From Phycisphaera sp. (GTDB lineage: Bacteria; Planctomycetota; Phycisphaerae; Phycisphaerales; UBA1924), in assembly GCA_020639255.1 (NCBI GenBank), contig JACKGZ010000001.1, positions 248,001-312,000 of the forward strand: DNA of 64,000 bases, written 5' to 3'. Positions 43,451-59,433 of this stretch are shown one piece after another. Made by a program: the position numbers and the translations under genes. Below the pieces are notes generated by a model, which saw nothing but the letters and a program-made list of their open reading frames with translations, was not told where the DNA came from and did not search any database. The first letter of the stretch is position 1, and the number at the start of each line of letters is the position of its first letter.

Positions 43451-44233
43451 ATGGCTGACGAAACAACCGCAGCAAAGACCGCTCCCGCAGCTTCTCAGGA
43501 AGAGGGCAAACGCCGCAAGGGCAAGCTCCACTTCAAGCCTTCGAAGCGGATGAAGTCGAACACGGAGAAGGCCTCACGCGAGCCCGTTGACGCGGCGAGC
43601 GCGATGGCGGCGGTGAAGCGATTCCAGGGGACCAAGTTCGATCAGGCGGTCGACGTGGTGTTCCACCTCGGGATCGACACGAAGCAGGCGGATCAGCTGG
43701 TCCGCGGCTCGGTGAGCCTGCCCAAGGGCATCGGCAAGACCAAGCGCGTCGTGGCGTTCTGCACGTCTGACCTTGTGGCGGCCGCGAAGGCGGCGGGCGC
43801 GGTCGAGGCGGGCGGCGAGGATCTGGTCGCCAAGATCGAGAAGGGCTGGTTCGAGTTCGACGTCGCGGTCGCAAGCCCGGACATGATGCGTGTGATCTCG
43901 AAGCTCGGTCGGGTGCTGGGTCCGAAGGGTCTGATGCCGAGCCCGAAGGCCGGCACGGTGACCAAGGACGTGGTCGAGGCGGTTTCGGATTACTCGGCCG
44001 GTAAGGTCGAGTACCGGGCCGACAAGGGCGGGAACGTCCATGCGACTATCGGCAAGATGAGCTTCCCCGAGGGCGACCTCCTCGAGAACTTCGAGCACCT
44101 GCTCAAGACGATCGAGGGCGCCAAGCCCAGTTCGGTGAAGCACAACTACATCAAGTCCATCTCGATCAGCGGCACGATGACCCCGGGTATCCGGATCAAG
44201 TACAGCGACGCGGCAGCCGCCGCGACGGCATAA
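43451..44233 (+). CDS. rplA: 50S ribosomal protein L1
   Basis: The protein has 260 residues, longer than the usual 230 because of a basic N-terminal extension (KRRKGKLHFKPSKRMKSN). The L1 body is clear: FDQAVDVVFHLGIDTKQADQLVRGSVSLPKG, GRVLGPKGLMPSPKAGTV and HNYIKSISISGTMTPGIRI. It binds 23S rRNA at the E-site stalk and, in other bacteria, its own operon leader. It starts 3 bases after rplK. Confidence 0.98.
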   Translation: MADETTAAKTAPAASQEEGKRRKGKLHFKPSKRMKSNTEKASREPVDAASAMAAVKRFQGTKFDQAVDVVFHLGIDTKQADQLVRGSVSLPKGIGKTKRVVAFCTSDLVAAAKAAGAVEAGGEDLVAKIEKGWFEFDVAVASPDMMRVISKLGRVLGPKGLMPSPKAGTVTKDVVEAVSDYSAGKVEYRADKGGNVHATIGKMSFPEGDLLENFEHLLKTIEGAKPSSVKHNYIKSISISGTMTPGIRIKYSDAAAAATA

Positions 44234-44247
44234 GGGAGTTTGGCGCC

Positions 44248-44760
44248 ATGTCCAAACCGATGAAAGAAATGATCGTCTCTGCCTATCAGAGCCGACTCGG
44301 CGAGACCGAAGAAGCGCTGATCGTTTCGCTCCGCGGCGTAAAGGCCGAGGGGACCGAGGCGATCCGCAACAAGATGCGTGAGGGCAGCGTCGAGGTGACG
44401 GTGGTCAAGAACTCGCTGGCCCGCAAGGCCTTCGAGGGGACGGCCCTGTCGGCGCTCTCGCCCGTGCTCAAGGGTCAGAACGCGGTGGTGTTCGGCGACA
44501 AGTCGATCATCGAGATCGCGCGTGACATCATCGAGCTCATCAAGACGAACCCCGAGATCGAGCTCAAGGGCGCGCTTCTCGAGGGCGAGCTCTTCGAGGG
44601 CGAAGAGGGTGTGACCCGTCTGAGCAAGATGCCCACCCTCAAGGAGGCTCAGGGCAACACGGTTTCGCTCGTTCTTGGCCCGGGCCGCAAGCTCGCGGGG
44701 ATCATCAAGGCGATCGAAGAGAAGCTGGAGAAGGGCGAAGAGATCGCCAAGGTCGGCTGA
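44248..44760 (+). CDS. rplJ: 50S ribosomal protein L10
   Basis: The protein has 170 residues and is the base of the L7/L12 stalk. It shows EEALIVSLRGVKAEGTEAIRNKMRE, VVKNSLARKAFEGT and the C-terminal helix GIIKAIEEKLEKGEEI that binds L7/L12 dimers. GGGAG precedes the ATG. It lies 14 bases after rplA, so there is no room for an independent L10 leader. Confidence 0.97.
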   Translation: MSKPMKEMIVSAYQSRLGETEEALIVSLRGVKAEGTEAIRNKMREGSVEVTVVKNSLARKAFEGTALSALSPVLKGQNAVVFGDKSIIEIARDIIELIKTNPEIELKGALLEGELFEGEEGVTRLSKMPTLKEAQGNTVSLVLGPGRKLAGIIKAIEEKLEKGEEIAKVG

Positions 44761-44876
44761 TCTGTTCGGAAGTCAGAAGTATTTGCATCAGCGTCCGATT
44801 GGCCCGGTCTTTCCGGGGTAAGGAGCCGAGTGTTTCGGTCCCTATCGGGCGGGGTGATTGAAAGGTTGGAATTCAA

Positions 44877-45278
44877 ATGAGCGACGAAGCAACAGCAGTG
44901 AAAGAGTTCGATGCCGCGATCAAGAGCCTCGGTGACAAGCTTGCCGAGCTGAACCTGAAGCAGGCCGTCGAGCTTGGCGACTACATGAAGGAGACCTACG
45001 GCATCGAGGCCGCCGCTGGCGGTGTCGTGATGGCTGCTGGCCCGGCGGCCGCCGCTGCCGAGGAGCAGTCGGAGTTCGCGGTCGTTCTGAAGAGCGCGGG
45101 TGCCGAGAAGATCAAGGTGATCAAGGTCGTCCGCGAGGTGACGGGTCTTGGACTGAAGGAAGCCAAGGACGTGGTGGACAACCCGGGCAAGCCGATCAAG
45201 GAAGGCCTGTCGAAGGAAGACGCCGAGGCTCTTGCTGCTCAGTTCAAGGAAGTCGGCGCCGAGGTCGAGCTCAAGTAA
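44877..45278 (+). CDS. rplL: 50S ribosomal protein L7/L12
   Basis: The protein has 133 residues. It has an N-terminal dimerisation helix, an Ala-rich hinge (AAGPAAAAAEEQSEF), and the conserved C-terminal factor-binding domain AEKIKVIKVVREVTGLGLKEAKDVVD. GAAAGG is upstream. A 116-base spacer without a gene separates it from rplJ. Confidence 0.98.
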   Translation: MSDEATAVKEFDAAIKSLGDKLAELNLKQAVELGDYMKETYGIEAAAGGVVMAAGPAAAAAEEQSEFAVVLKSAGAEKIKVIKVVREVTGLGLKEAKDVVDNPGKPIKEGLSKEDAEALAAQFKEVGAEVELK

Positions 45279-45328
45279 GGACCGTGAATCTGATCGGTTT
45301 TTGATCGGATTTGCAAAACGATTTGTGA

Positions 45329-45360
45329 CGTAGCCCCGTGTCGGAAGGCACGGGGCTACG
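45329..45360 (+). promoter_or_regulatory. 12-bp hairpin between rplL and rpoB
   Basis: CGTAGCCCCGTG (45329-45340) pairs perfectly with CACGGGGCTACG (45349-45360) around TCGGAAGG. No T-run follows, so it is not a full terminator. It may be a processing or attenuation site lowering rpoBC relative to L7/L12. The rest of the 282-base spacer shows nothing else. Confidence 0.6.
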
Positions 45361-45560
45361 ATTGGCAAGGACAGGGCATCGTGCTTGGGAAATTGGAGCG
45401 TCGGTCCGGGGGTTGGGTGGATCCGGACAGGGCGGCGCGGTAGAGTTCCCGATTCGGCGCGGCAAATTTACACCACCGGACGACGCAAGGCTTTCGTGTG
45501 CAATCCATCACGGGATCACATGGAGAGTTGCTGTAGACGCGAACCATCGCGAGGGGCTCG

Positions 45561-49367
<3,807 letters not shown>

Positions 49368-49378
49368 CAGGTTGAGGA

Positions 49379-49607
49379 ATGACCAAGAAGCCACGTCAAT
49401 TTGATTGGCTTTTCGTCCTGATAGCACTGTGGCTCGGTCTTTTGGTTATATCGAGGATCTCAGAAGAATCGGCATACTCAAGCATTGCGAGTCTGATTGC
49501 ATTTCTTCTGTCGGTCGGGATCGTTTGTGTGGGGGTCATCAGACTCCTTCGGAAGCACGGATCGACAGCGAATAAGACAAGAATCGCGGCCAACTCAGAG
49601 GTGAAGA

Positions 49608-49615
<8 letters not shown>
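49379..49615 (+). CDS. small two-helix membrane protein inserted between rpoB and rpoC
   Basis: The protein has 78 residues with two hydrophobic segments (about 10-24 and 38-57), a basic N-terminus MTKKPRQF and the tail KHGSTANKTRIAANSEVKNG. It has no recognised family. GAGG precedes the ATG (49379), and its end overlaps the rpoC start by 8 bases, so it would be co-translated with the polymerase genes. Base composition is clearly AT-richer than rpoB and rpoC. Confidence 0.65.
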
Positions 49616-54002
<4,387 letters not shown>

Positions 54003-54030
54003 TCGTTCTCTGGATCATTTGAGTTCAACG

Positions 54031-54058
54031 AGCCCCCTGCGCGAGCGGGGGGCTTTTC
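54031..54058 (+). terminator. intrinsic terminator of the rplKAJL-rpoBC operon
   Basis: The stem AGCCCCCTGC (54031-54040) pairs with GCGGGGGGCT (54045-54054), including one T-G pair, around GCGA. It is followed by TTTC. Confidence 0.9.
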
Positions 54059-54082
54059 ATTGTGGGCATGTTTGGAGAAGTT

Positions 54083-54304
54083 TTAGTCGCGTAGGGCGGC
54101 GATGCGCTGGGCTTCGTGGGGCGGCAGGACTGGGAACGATGTGCGCCCGGTGCGGAGCATGAGGATGACGTAGGGCTTGCACATGCCGCAGCCTGTGCAG
54201 CAGCGTGTCTTGGCGCTCAGTTCATCGACGGTGGTTGCTTTGGTCGACATCGCCTTGAGCTCGGCGAGTGTGACGTTGTGGCAGACGCAGCGGTCGACGG
54301 CCAT
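54083..54304 (-). CDS. Bfd-like (2Fe-2S) ferredoxin
   Basis: The protein has 73 residues. The four cysteines have the spacing of bacterioferritin-associated ferredoxin: CVCHNVT at the N-terminus and CCTGCGMCKPYV near residue 36-47. It is a small electron donor of the BFD-like fold. It is the last gene of the cobalamin-riboswitch operon, 3 bases after the pseudopilin. A role in reducing an imported corrinoid or a partner reductase is possible but not shown. Confidence 0.85.
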   Translation of the reverse strand: MAVDRCVCHNVTLAELKAMSTKATTVDELSAKTRCCTGCGMCKPYVILMLRTGRTSFPVLPPHEAQRIAALRD

Positions 54305-54307
54305 GAG

Positions 54308-55144
54308 TCACCGGTACCCGTAGCCGCGGTTCGTGTCGTCGCCCTCGGGCCAGCCGATTTTGAGGTCGATGGCGTCCGGTGTGTAGAGCCCGCTGGACCA
54401 GCTGAAGCCGAGTTGGCGCGATTCGACGTGCCCGTCGAGGTGGGCGATGTTGGCGCGGTTGTTGTGTCGGAAGTGGATGGACGGGTCGGCGCGGTGCGCG
54501 AGGCCGAATGCGGGTTGGAAGCGAGGCTCGAGGAAGCTGTACTCGATGACGCCGCCGATGGATCGGCTTGAGGGGAAGGCCGCGTCGGCGAAGGCCATTG
54601 TTTGGCTGGGGCGCGTGAAGAGGTGCTCGGGTGAGCCTGTTTCGTCGGAGACGACGCGCCAGGTGTGGTCGCTCCGCGGGCCGACTCGGCCTTGGAGCGT
54701 GCCGACGAAGGCGTTGTTGTAGCCGTAGCCGCCGGCGGATTTTTCGAACGCACCCGTGCGCGAAGTGGGGGCGTTGCGATCGGCTTCGATCGTGCGAGCG
54801 AAGGTTGGGCAGCTTCGGATGGCCTGGGTCGTGCCGGGGGTGTCGCCCATGTAGCCCATGAGCGGGGCGGCGTCGGCGGCGAACTGTTCGGACGGATTCG
54901 TGCGCGAGCCGTGCCAGCGGTGGAGGTTGGCGCGGAAGTCCGACGCGCCGGGCGGGTAGGAGCCCGCGTGATCGACGGCGTATGCGGAGGCCGCGAGCTG
55001 GAGCTGTCGCGCGTTGGAGGCGCAGACGAGCCGCTGGCCCGCGCCGCGTGCGAGCCCGAGCGAGGGCAGGAGGATGCCTACGAGCAGCGCGATGATCGCG
55101 ATGACGACGAGGAGCTCGATGAGTGTGAACGCGTGGCGGCTCAT
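54308..55144 (-). CDS. pseudopilin-like exported protein (DUF1559-like) in B12-riboswitch operon
   Basis: The protein has 278 residues. The prepilin leader MSRHAFTLIELLVVIAIIALL is followed by a globular domain with several Cys (LVCASNARQLQL, IRSCPTF). Near the end HNNRANIAHLDGH fits the H-X9-DG signature of planctomycete DUF1559 proteins. The start overlaps the stop of the upstream surface-protein gene (ATGA), so it is translationally coupled. Its place in this operon suggests a structural or export partner for the surface proteins. Confidence 0.88.
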   Translation of the reverse strand: MSRHAFTLIELLVVIAIIALLVGILLPSLGLARGAGQRLVCASNARQLQLAASAYAVDHAGSYPPGASDFRANLHRWHGSRTNPSEQFAADAAPLMGYMGDTPGTTQAIRSCPTFARTIEADRNAPTSRTGAFEKSAGGYGYNNAFVGTLQGRVGPRSDHTWRVVSDETGSPEHLFTRPSQTMAFADAAFPSSRSIGGVIEYSFLEPRFQPAFGLAHRADPSIHFRHNNRANIAHLDGHVESRQLGFSWSSGLYTPDAIDLKIGWPEGDDTNRGYGYR

Positions 55145-56160
55145 GCGTCGCACCCCGCGTTGTAGTTGGCGACCCATGCAGAGAAATCGGCGGGCGTGAC
55201 GTGCCCGTCGCGGTTCTGATCGGCGGCGGGGCTGCCTGCGTTGAATGCGCTGACCCACGCGGAGAAGTCGGCGGGTGAGAGCATGCCGTCGTTGTTGACG
55301 TCGGCGAGGCAGGTGACGATTGGTCGGACGTCGGCGACGGCGTCGATCTCGGGGGAGTTCTCGCCGAAGATCGTGGAGCTGAAATCGACGGCGGACGTGA
55401 TGCGTATGAAGTGGAAGCCGGGCAGGTTTGCGGGTGCGCCGGTGATCGGGTCGATGGCCCAGGCGATGTCGAAGGCGTCGCCCCCGCCCGAACCCGCGTC
55501 GACGCCCGTGGTCATTGGGTCGTCGGGCACGGTGTAGAACACGGCGGGGTCGGCGTTCGGATCGTCGACGACATTGTCCGCGTCGGTGTCGCCCAGCAGC
55601 AGTGTGGGTGAGAGATCGGCGTAGCCCCAGTGGGTTTCGGTATCGTCGTTCGAGGTGTTTTCGAGGACTGGGCCGTTGAGGGCGGTGGGGAGTGGCAGCG
55701 TGACGGGTGCGTTGAGCGCCGAGCCCGGGATGGTGAACCACGCATCGTCGGCGAGGCCGTTGGAGTTGGTGTCGAAAGAGATCTCGACGAGCCCGGCCTC
55801 GGCCCATCGTCGGTTCGGGTTGGCGCCGACGTAGAACGCGTTGCCGAAGACGATGAAGTCGAGACCGAGCGGGTTGTCGGGGTCGTTCTCGACGGGGTTG
55901 TCGAATGCGAGCGTGATCGAGCCTCCGAAGCCTCCGAGCGAGACGAGTGAGGAGAGGTCGGGGTTGATCGTGCCGCCGCCCACAGGTGCGCCGAGTGCGC
56001 GCGTGGGGTCGTTGAATGCGGGATCGGAGACGAACTGCCCGGGTGCGGGTGAGTAGTCGATGACGCGCGAGGCGAAGTCGTTCTGCGCAGCTGCCGGGGC
56101 CGCCACCGAAACGGCTCCGGCGAGGATGAACATTGCTTTGGCGCAGGCCGGCGTGTGCAT
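55141..56160 (-). CDS. secreted surface protein of the B12-locus type with GC-type dockerin
   Basis: The protein has 339 residues. Signal peptide FILAGAVSVAAPAAAQ. The body has RVIDYSPAPGQFV, SLVSLGGFGGSITLAFDNPVEN, DFIVFGNAFYVGANPN, GLVEISFDTNSNGLADDAWF and FHFIRITSAVDF. To my memory these recur in the surface proteins next to BtuG in Bacteroidetes B12 loci. The last 55 residues are two dockerin-like loops (DVNNDGMLSPADF, DQNRDGHVTPADF), ending Gly-Cys-Asp-Ala. It lies 3 bases after the propeller gene and is coupled to the pseudopilin. Confidence 0.82.
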   Translation of the reverse strand: MHTPACAKAMFILAGAVSVAAPAAAQNDFASRVIDYSPAPGQFVSDPAFNDPTRALGAPVGGGTINPDLSSLVSLGGFGGSITLAFDNPVENDPDNPLGLDFIVFGNAFYVGANPNRRWAEAGLVEISFDTNSNGLADDAWFTIPGSALNAPVTLPLPTALNGPVLENTSNDDTETHWGYADLSPTLLLGDTDADNVVDDPNADPAVFYTVPDDPMTTGVDAGSGGGDAFDIAWAIDPITGAPANLPGFHFIRITSAVDFSSTIFGENSPEIDAVADVRPIVTCLADVNNDGMLSPADFSAWVSAFNAGSPAADQNRDGHVTPADFSAWVANYNAGCDA

Positions 56161-56163
56161 AGT

Positions 56164-57147
56164 TTAGTTCCGGTTCCTGCGGCGGAGTGCGACGAGGCCG
56201 AGGGTCATCGGCGCGAGGACACCCGGGGTGGGGATGGCGTAGACGTACGCGGTGCCGTCGGCGGTGACGACGAGCTCGTTGGTCGCATCGTTGAAGTACG
56301 CGCCGTAGAACGTGCCGAGGCCCGCGGGTGTGAGGACGAGCTTGTCCTGCGTGGCGGGGTCGATGACGGCGGCCGAGCCGGTAAAAGTTCCGGATCCGAA
56401 GTCGAAGAACCCGCCGGCGACGATGAGGTTGCCGAAGAGGTCGGTGTCGATGGAGCCGGCGCTTTCATGTGTGGTGGTGAGTGTTCCGGAGCTGATGGGT
56501 GCGGAGGTTGTCGCGGACGCGAGGGTGGGGAGGTCGAATGCGAAGACGTTGCCCGTGTCGCCCTCGCCCGCGTAGAGGGTGCCGCCGGTGGTGTGGACCG
56601 CGCCGCTGAAGCCGCCGGCGGGTGAGATGACGGTTGTGGATGCGCCGAGCGTGAGGTCGAGGCGGTTGACGACGGTGCCGAATGTCGCGGCGTCGGCGCC
56701 GCTCACGTAGAACGTCTGATTGTCCGACCAGTCGCCGGCGAAGTGGGGGGTGGTGATCGAGTGGGTGGGCGTGGCGCTGCCCGAGGTGGCCTGCACGGTG
56801 TCGTAGAAGAGGACGGCGTTTGAGGTGTTGAACTCGTTGTTGCCGACGGCGAGTGTTGAGCCGTCGGGGCTGACGGAGACGAACGCGGGTCCGAAGCCGT
56901 CGGAGTTGATGGTGCCGATGGATCCGACGTTTGTGTAGGCGGAGGAATTGACGGCGTTCTGGATGGCGACGTTGCCCGCGGGGTCGATCGAGATGAGCCT
57001 GCCGTCGGGGAGCAGGTCGTAGGTGTTCGATGGGAGCGCGAACGTGCCGACGAGCGTGTATGGCACGCTGACATCGGCATGGGCGGCGTTGGCGAACGTC
57101 AGACCCGTTGCGGCGATGGCAAGAAACGAAAGGCGTGAATACTGCAT
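56164..57147 (-). CDS. secreted beta-propeller-like protein with PEP-CTERM-like anchor, B12-riboswitch controlled
   Basis: The protein has 327 residues. Signal peptide LSFLAIAATGLTFANAAHA. The body has repeated strands of WD/YncE-like propeller type: YDLLPDGRLISIDPAGNVAI, FVSVSPDGSTLAVGN, QTFYVSGADAATFGTVVNRLDL, and LVVTADGTAYVYAI. The tail PTPGVLAPMTLGLVALRRRNRN is a PEP-CTERM-like anchor. It is the first gene after a cobalamin riboswitch. Bacteroidetes BtuG, a surface propeller, also binds B12, so an analogous B12-binding role is likely but inferred. Confidence 0.82.
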   Translation of the reverse strand: MQYSRLSFLAIAATGLTFANAAHADVSVPYTLVGTFALPSNTYDLLPDGRLISIDPAGNVAIQNAVNSSAYTNVGSIGTINSDGFGPAFVSVSPDGSTLAVGNNEFNTSNAVLFYDTVQATSGSATPTHSITTPHFAGDWSDNQTFYVSGADAATFGTVVNRLDLTLGASTTVISPAGGFSGAVHTTGGTLYAGEGDTGNVFAFDLPTLASATTSAPISSGTLTTTHESAGSIDTDLFGNLIVAGGFFDFGSGTFTGSAAVIDPATQDKLVLTPAGLGTFYGAYFNDATNELVVTADGTAYVYAIPTPGVLAPMTLGLVALRRRNRN

Positions 57148-57299
57148 GACTTTCTCGCGTGTTCGTGCCGATGCGCGCGGCACGGCTTCCGGCCAGTGGA
57201 GTGGCGTACGCGAGGGGATGTGTCGGAGGAACTTCGCACGCGGAAGCGAACGCGCGGAGCAGCCGCCGACGCCCGTTTCGCGAGGGCCGTCAAACGCAA

Positions 57300-57467
57300 G
57301 CTTCGGGCAGGTCTTCCGGCTCTGGGCTCCTCCGGATCGCCTTCCCAAGCCCGTTGAGGCTCAGTGGCTCATTGATCCGGCGGAATCGTGCCCATCACGG
57401 CGGCGCGTCCGCGGCGGCTTTCAACCGCACTTCCCTATTCACCCCATGAACACATCGGGGCACCCGT
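57300..57467 (-). promoter_or_regulatory. cobalamin riboswitch
   Basis: Read on the minus strand, the leader starts near GGGTGCCCCGATG, then GGGGTGAATAGGGAA and GTGCGGTTGAAAGCCGC. It contains GCCACTG (plus 57362-57368) and ends with a full B12 box, AGCCGGAAGACCTGCC (plus 57306-57321). These are the diagnostic elements of the AdoCbl/B12 aptamer. It lies about 150 bases before the start codon of the propeller gene. Cobalamin should repress the four-gene operon. Confidence 0.94.
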
Positions 57468-57477
57468 AGCAGTTCGG

Positions 57478-57505
57478 AGCATATCCGGAGGGCTCGGTCT
57501 GTCAA
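57478..57505 (-). promoter_or_regulatory. sigma70-like promoter of the B12-riboswitch operon
   Basis: On the minus strand, TTGACA (plus 57500-57505) and TATGCT (plus 57478-57483) are separated by 16 bases. The predicted transcript would begin within about 10 bases of the riboswitch 5' end. Confidence 0.75.
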
Positions 57506-57729
57506 GCAGACGCAATCGGTCTTCACGATCGGCGTTGAATTGTGGGGAACCCTGCGAGCCGTGACCTCGTACATGTTTGTGCAGATGAACATGCCGCTCG
57601 GGAGTGGGGAATCCGATGGAGCGGCTCGCGGAGTTGTGCTCAGCATTTCGGGCGAGGAGAGATATTTCTCTCAATGGCAAGGATATGATCTTTGCCTGAT
57701 CGGGCCGGGTCGCGCTGGCGGTTGGTGGG
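57506..57729. other. gap between B12 operon promoter and asparaginase-type gene
   Basis: No convincing reading frame, RNA gene or hairpin terminator was found. It is upstream of the B12 operon and downstream of the next leftward gene. Frames on either strand look like chance openings. Confidence 0.5.
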
Positions 57730-58821
57730 TCAATCGAACAGCGGCTCCGACGGCAACTGCCTGGGGCCTTCGTCGTCGCACACGGCGAAGGTCCCGCCCG
57801 GTCTCATTGTTGCCGATCCGTAGGCTCCGTCCTTGCGCATCGCGTACATCGTCACCTGGAAATTCGGTTCGCCCTTGGCGTTGAGCAGTCGTTTCTGCTT
57901 GGTGCGATCTGCGATTCTTTTGAGCACGGCGCGGCAGGCTTCGTTGGGTGTCATGCCCTGGTCCATGTACTGCACTGCAAGGAAAGAGCCGCAGGACTGG
58001 ATGACCGACTCGCCCCTTCCGGTGGCACCGGCGGAGCCGATCGCGTTGTCGACGTACATGCCGGCTCCGATGATGGGCGAGTCACCCACTCGTCCGGGGA
58101 TTTTGTACGAGAGGCCGCTGGTCGTAGTACACGCGGAGATCTCGCCCTTGGCGTTCAGGGCCGAGCAGTGGATAGTGCCTGTTGTGAATGGGATGGGGTC
58201 TTTGTCTGCCATGGAGAGGGCGGTGTGTGTGCCGTGGCCCTGGTCGTCGAACTGCCAATCCATCTGCTCGGGGTTGAGCCAGTCGTCGTCGGGGCCGTGG
58301 CTTGCTTTCCAGCGGAGCCATGCCTGGCGAGCCTGTTCAGTGAGGAGATTTTCTTCGGGGAAGCCGAGTGCGATGGCGAACTCTTTGGCGCCCAGCCCGA
58401 CGAGCATGACGTGATCGGTGCGTCGGAGCACTTCCAGAGCAACGGACGCGGGTGTCTTGATATTCTCGAGACATGCGACCGCCCCGGCTTTGTGGGTTGG
58501 GCCGTGCATGACGGAGGCATCGAGCTGGACGACGCCCCGCTCGTTGGGCAGCCCGCCGAAGCCGACGGACATGTCATTGGGGTCTTCCTCGACGATTCGG
58601 ACGCCCGCGACGACGGCTTCGGCGGTGTCCCGGCCCTCGTGCATGAGATCCCAGGCTTTGGCGACTGCTCGGACGCCGTTGCCGGAAGCGACGCAAACGG
58701 GCCCGCGGTGGTCATCGCCAGGCCCCTTTCGGTACGTTGTTGCGGCTGCTGAGCCGGTGATCCCCGCCAGAGCGGTGAGTGATCCTGCGGCAATGAAATG
58801 TCGGCGGTGGATGGTGTTCAT
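57730..58821 (-). CDS. N4-(beta-N-acetylglucosaminyl)-L-asparaginase family Ntn hydrolase, Tat-exported
   Basis: The protein has 363 residues. The N-terminus has a twin-arginine signal (HRRHFIAAGSLTALAGITG). The family core is clear: SVGFGGLPNERGVVQLDASVM, then GHGTHTALSM. The autocleavage/nucleophile Thr is in FTTGTIHCSAL, followed by TTTSGLSYKIPGRVGDSPIIGAGMY with the substrate Arg and Asp of the fold. The enzyme is made as one chain and splits itself before that Thr. It may act on glycosylated asparagine in degraded glycoproteins. It is monocistronic. Confidence 0.93.
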   Translation of the reverse strand: MNTIHRRHFIAAGSLTALAGITGSAAATTYRKGPGDDHRGPVCVASGNGVRAVAKAWDLMHEGRDTAEAVVAGVRIVEEDPNDMSVGFGGLPNERGVVQLDASVMHGPTHKAGAVACLENIKTPASVALEVLRRTDHVMLVGLGAKEFAIALGFPEENLLTEQARQAWLRWKASHGPDDDWLNPEQMDWQFDDQGHGTHTALSMADKDPIPFTTGTIHCSALNAKGEISACTTTSGLSYKIPGRVGDSPIIGAGMYVDNAIGSAGATGRGESVIQSCGSFLAVQYMDQGMTPNEACRAVLKRIADRTKQKRLLNAKGEPNFQVTMYAMRKDGAYGSATMRPGGTFAVCDDEGPRQLPSEPLFD

Positions 58822-59021
58822 AATTCCAGATTACCGGCTCTGAAGGATGACAATGGTCAGGCACATGTTTGTGTCGCGATATTGCTCACAAAAGTGGGTG
58901 GCTTCGCTGAATAAATCTCAGCAATCAGTAGCCCGGAGAAGAGGCTCTGTAAACCATTCCATTCCGGCGTCTGGTACGAGTGAGCCAACGCCCATGTGTG
59001 CAACCGTGAGGGGAGTGAGTC

Positions 59022-59354
59022 ATGAGCCAGCCAGTGAGTGACCTGGTGATAGAGGATGCAGTTGTTGGCAGCGGAGACGAATGCCCCCCGGGGGCGATCG
59101 TACGCGTGCATTACCGCGGCACTCTGATGAACGGCACCGAGTTCGATTCGTCGTACAAGCGTGGCGAGCCGATCGAGTTCCCGCTCGGCAACCTCATCAA
59201 GGGCTGGCAGGAAGGCATCCCCGGGATGAAGGTCGGCGGGAAGCGTAAGCTAACGATTCCCTATGTCATGGGCTATGGCGAGCGTGGGGCACCGCCCAGC
59301 ATCCCGCCCAGGTCTGACCTGATCTTCGAGATCGAGCTTCTCGGCGTGAGATAA
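59022..59354 (+). CDS. FKBP-type peptidyl-prolyl cis-trans isomerase
   Basis: The protein has 110 residues. The single FKBP domain has VRVHYRGTLMNGTEFDSSY, IKGWQEGIPGMKVGGKRKLTIP, GYGERGAPPSIPP and DLIFEIELLGV. The active-site residues are intact. It has no signal peptide, so it is cytoplasmic. GGGGAG lies 7-8 bases before the ATG. Confidence 0.96.
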   Translation: MSQPVSDLVIEDAVVGSGDECPPGAIVRVHYRGTLMNGTEFDSSYKRGEPIEFPLGNLIKGWQEGIPGMKVGGKRKLTIPYVMGYGERGAPPSIPPRSDLIFEIELLGVR

Positions 59355-59433
59355 CTCGTTCCGGTCCTTCCCTTCATGAGGGCAGGCCGAACTTTGGATC
59401 AAGCCGGTCTTGTTGGATGCCGACCAGAGACTT

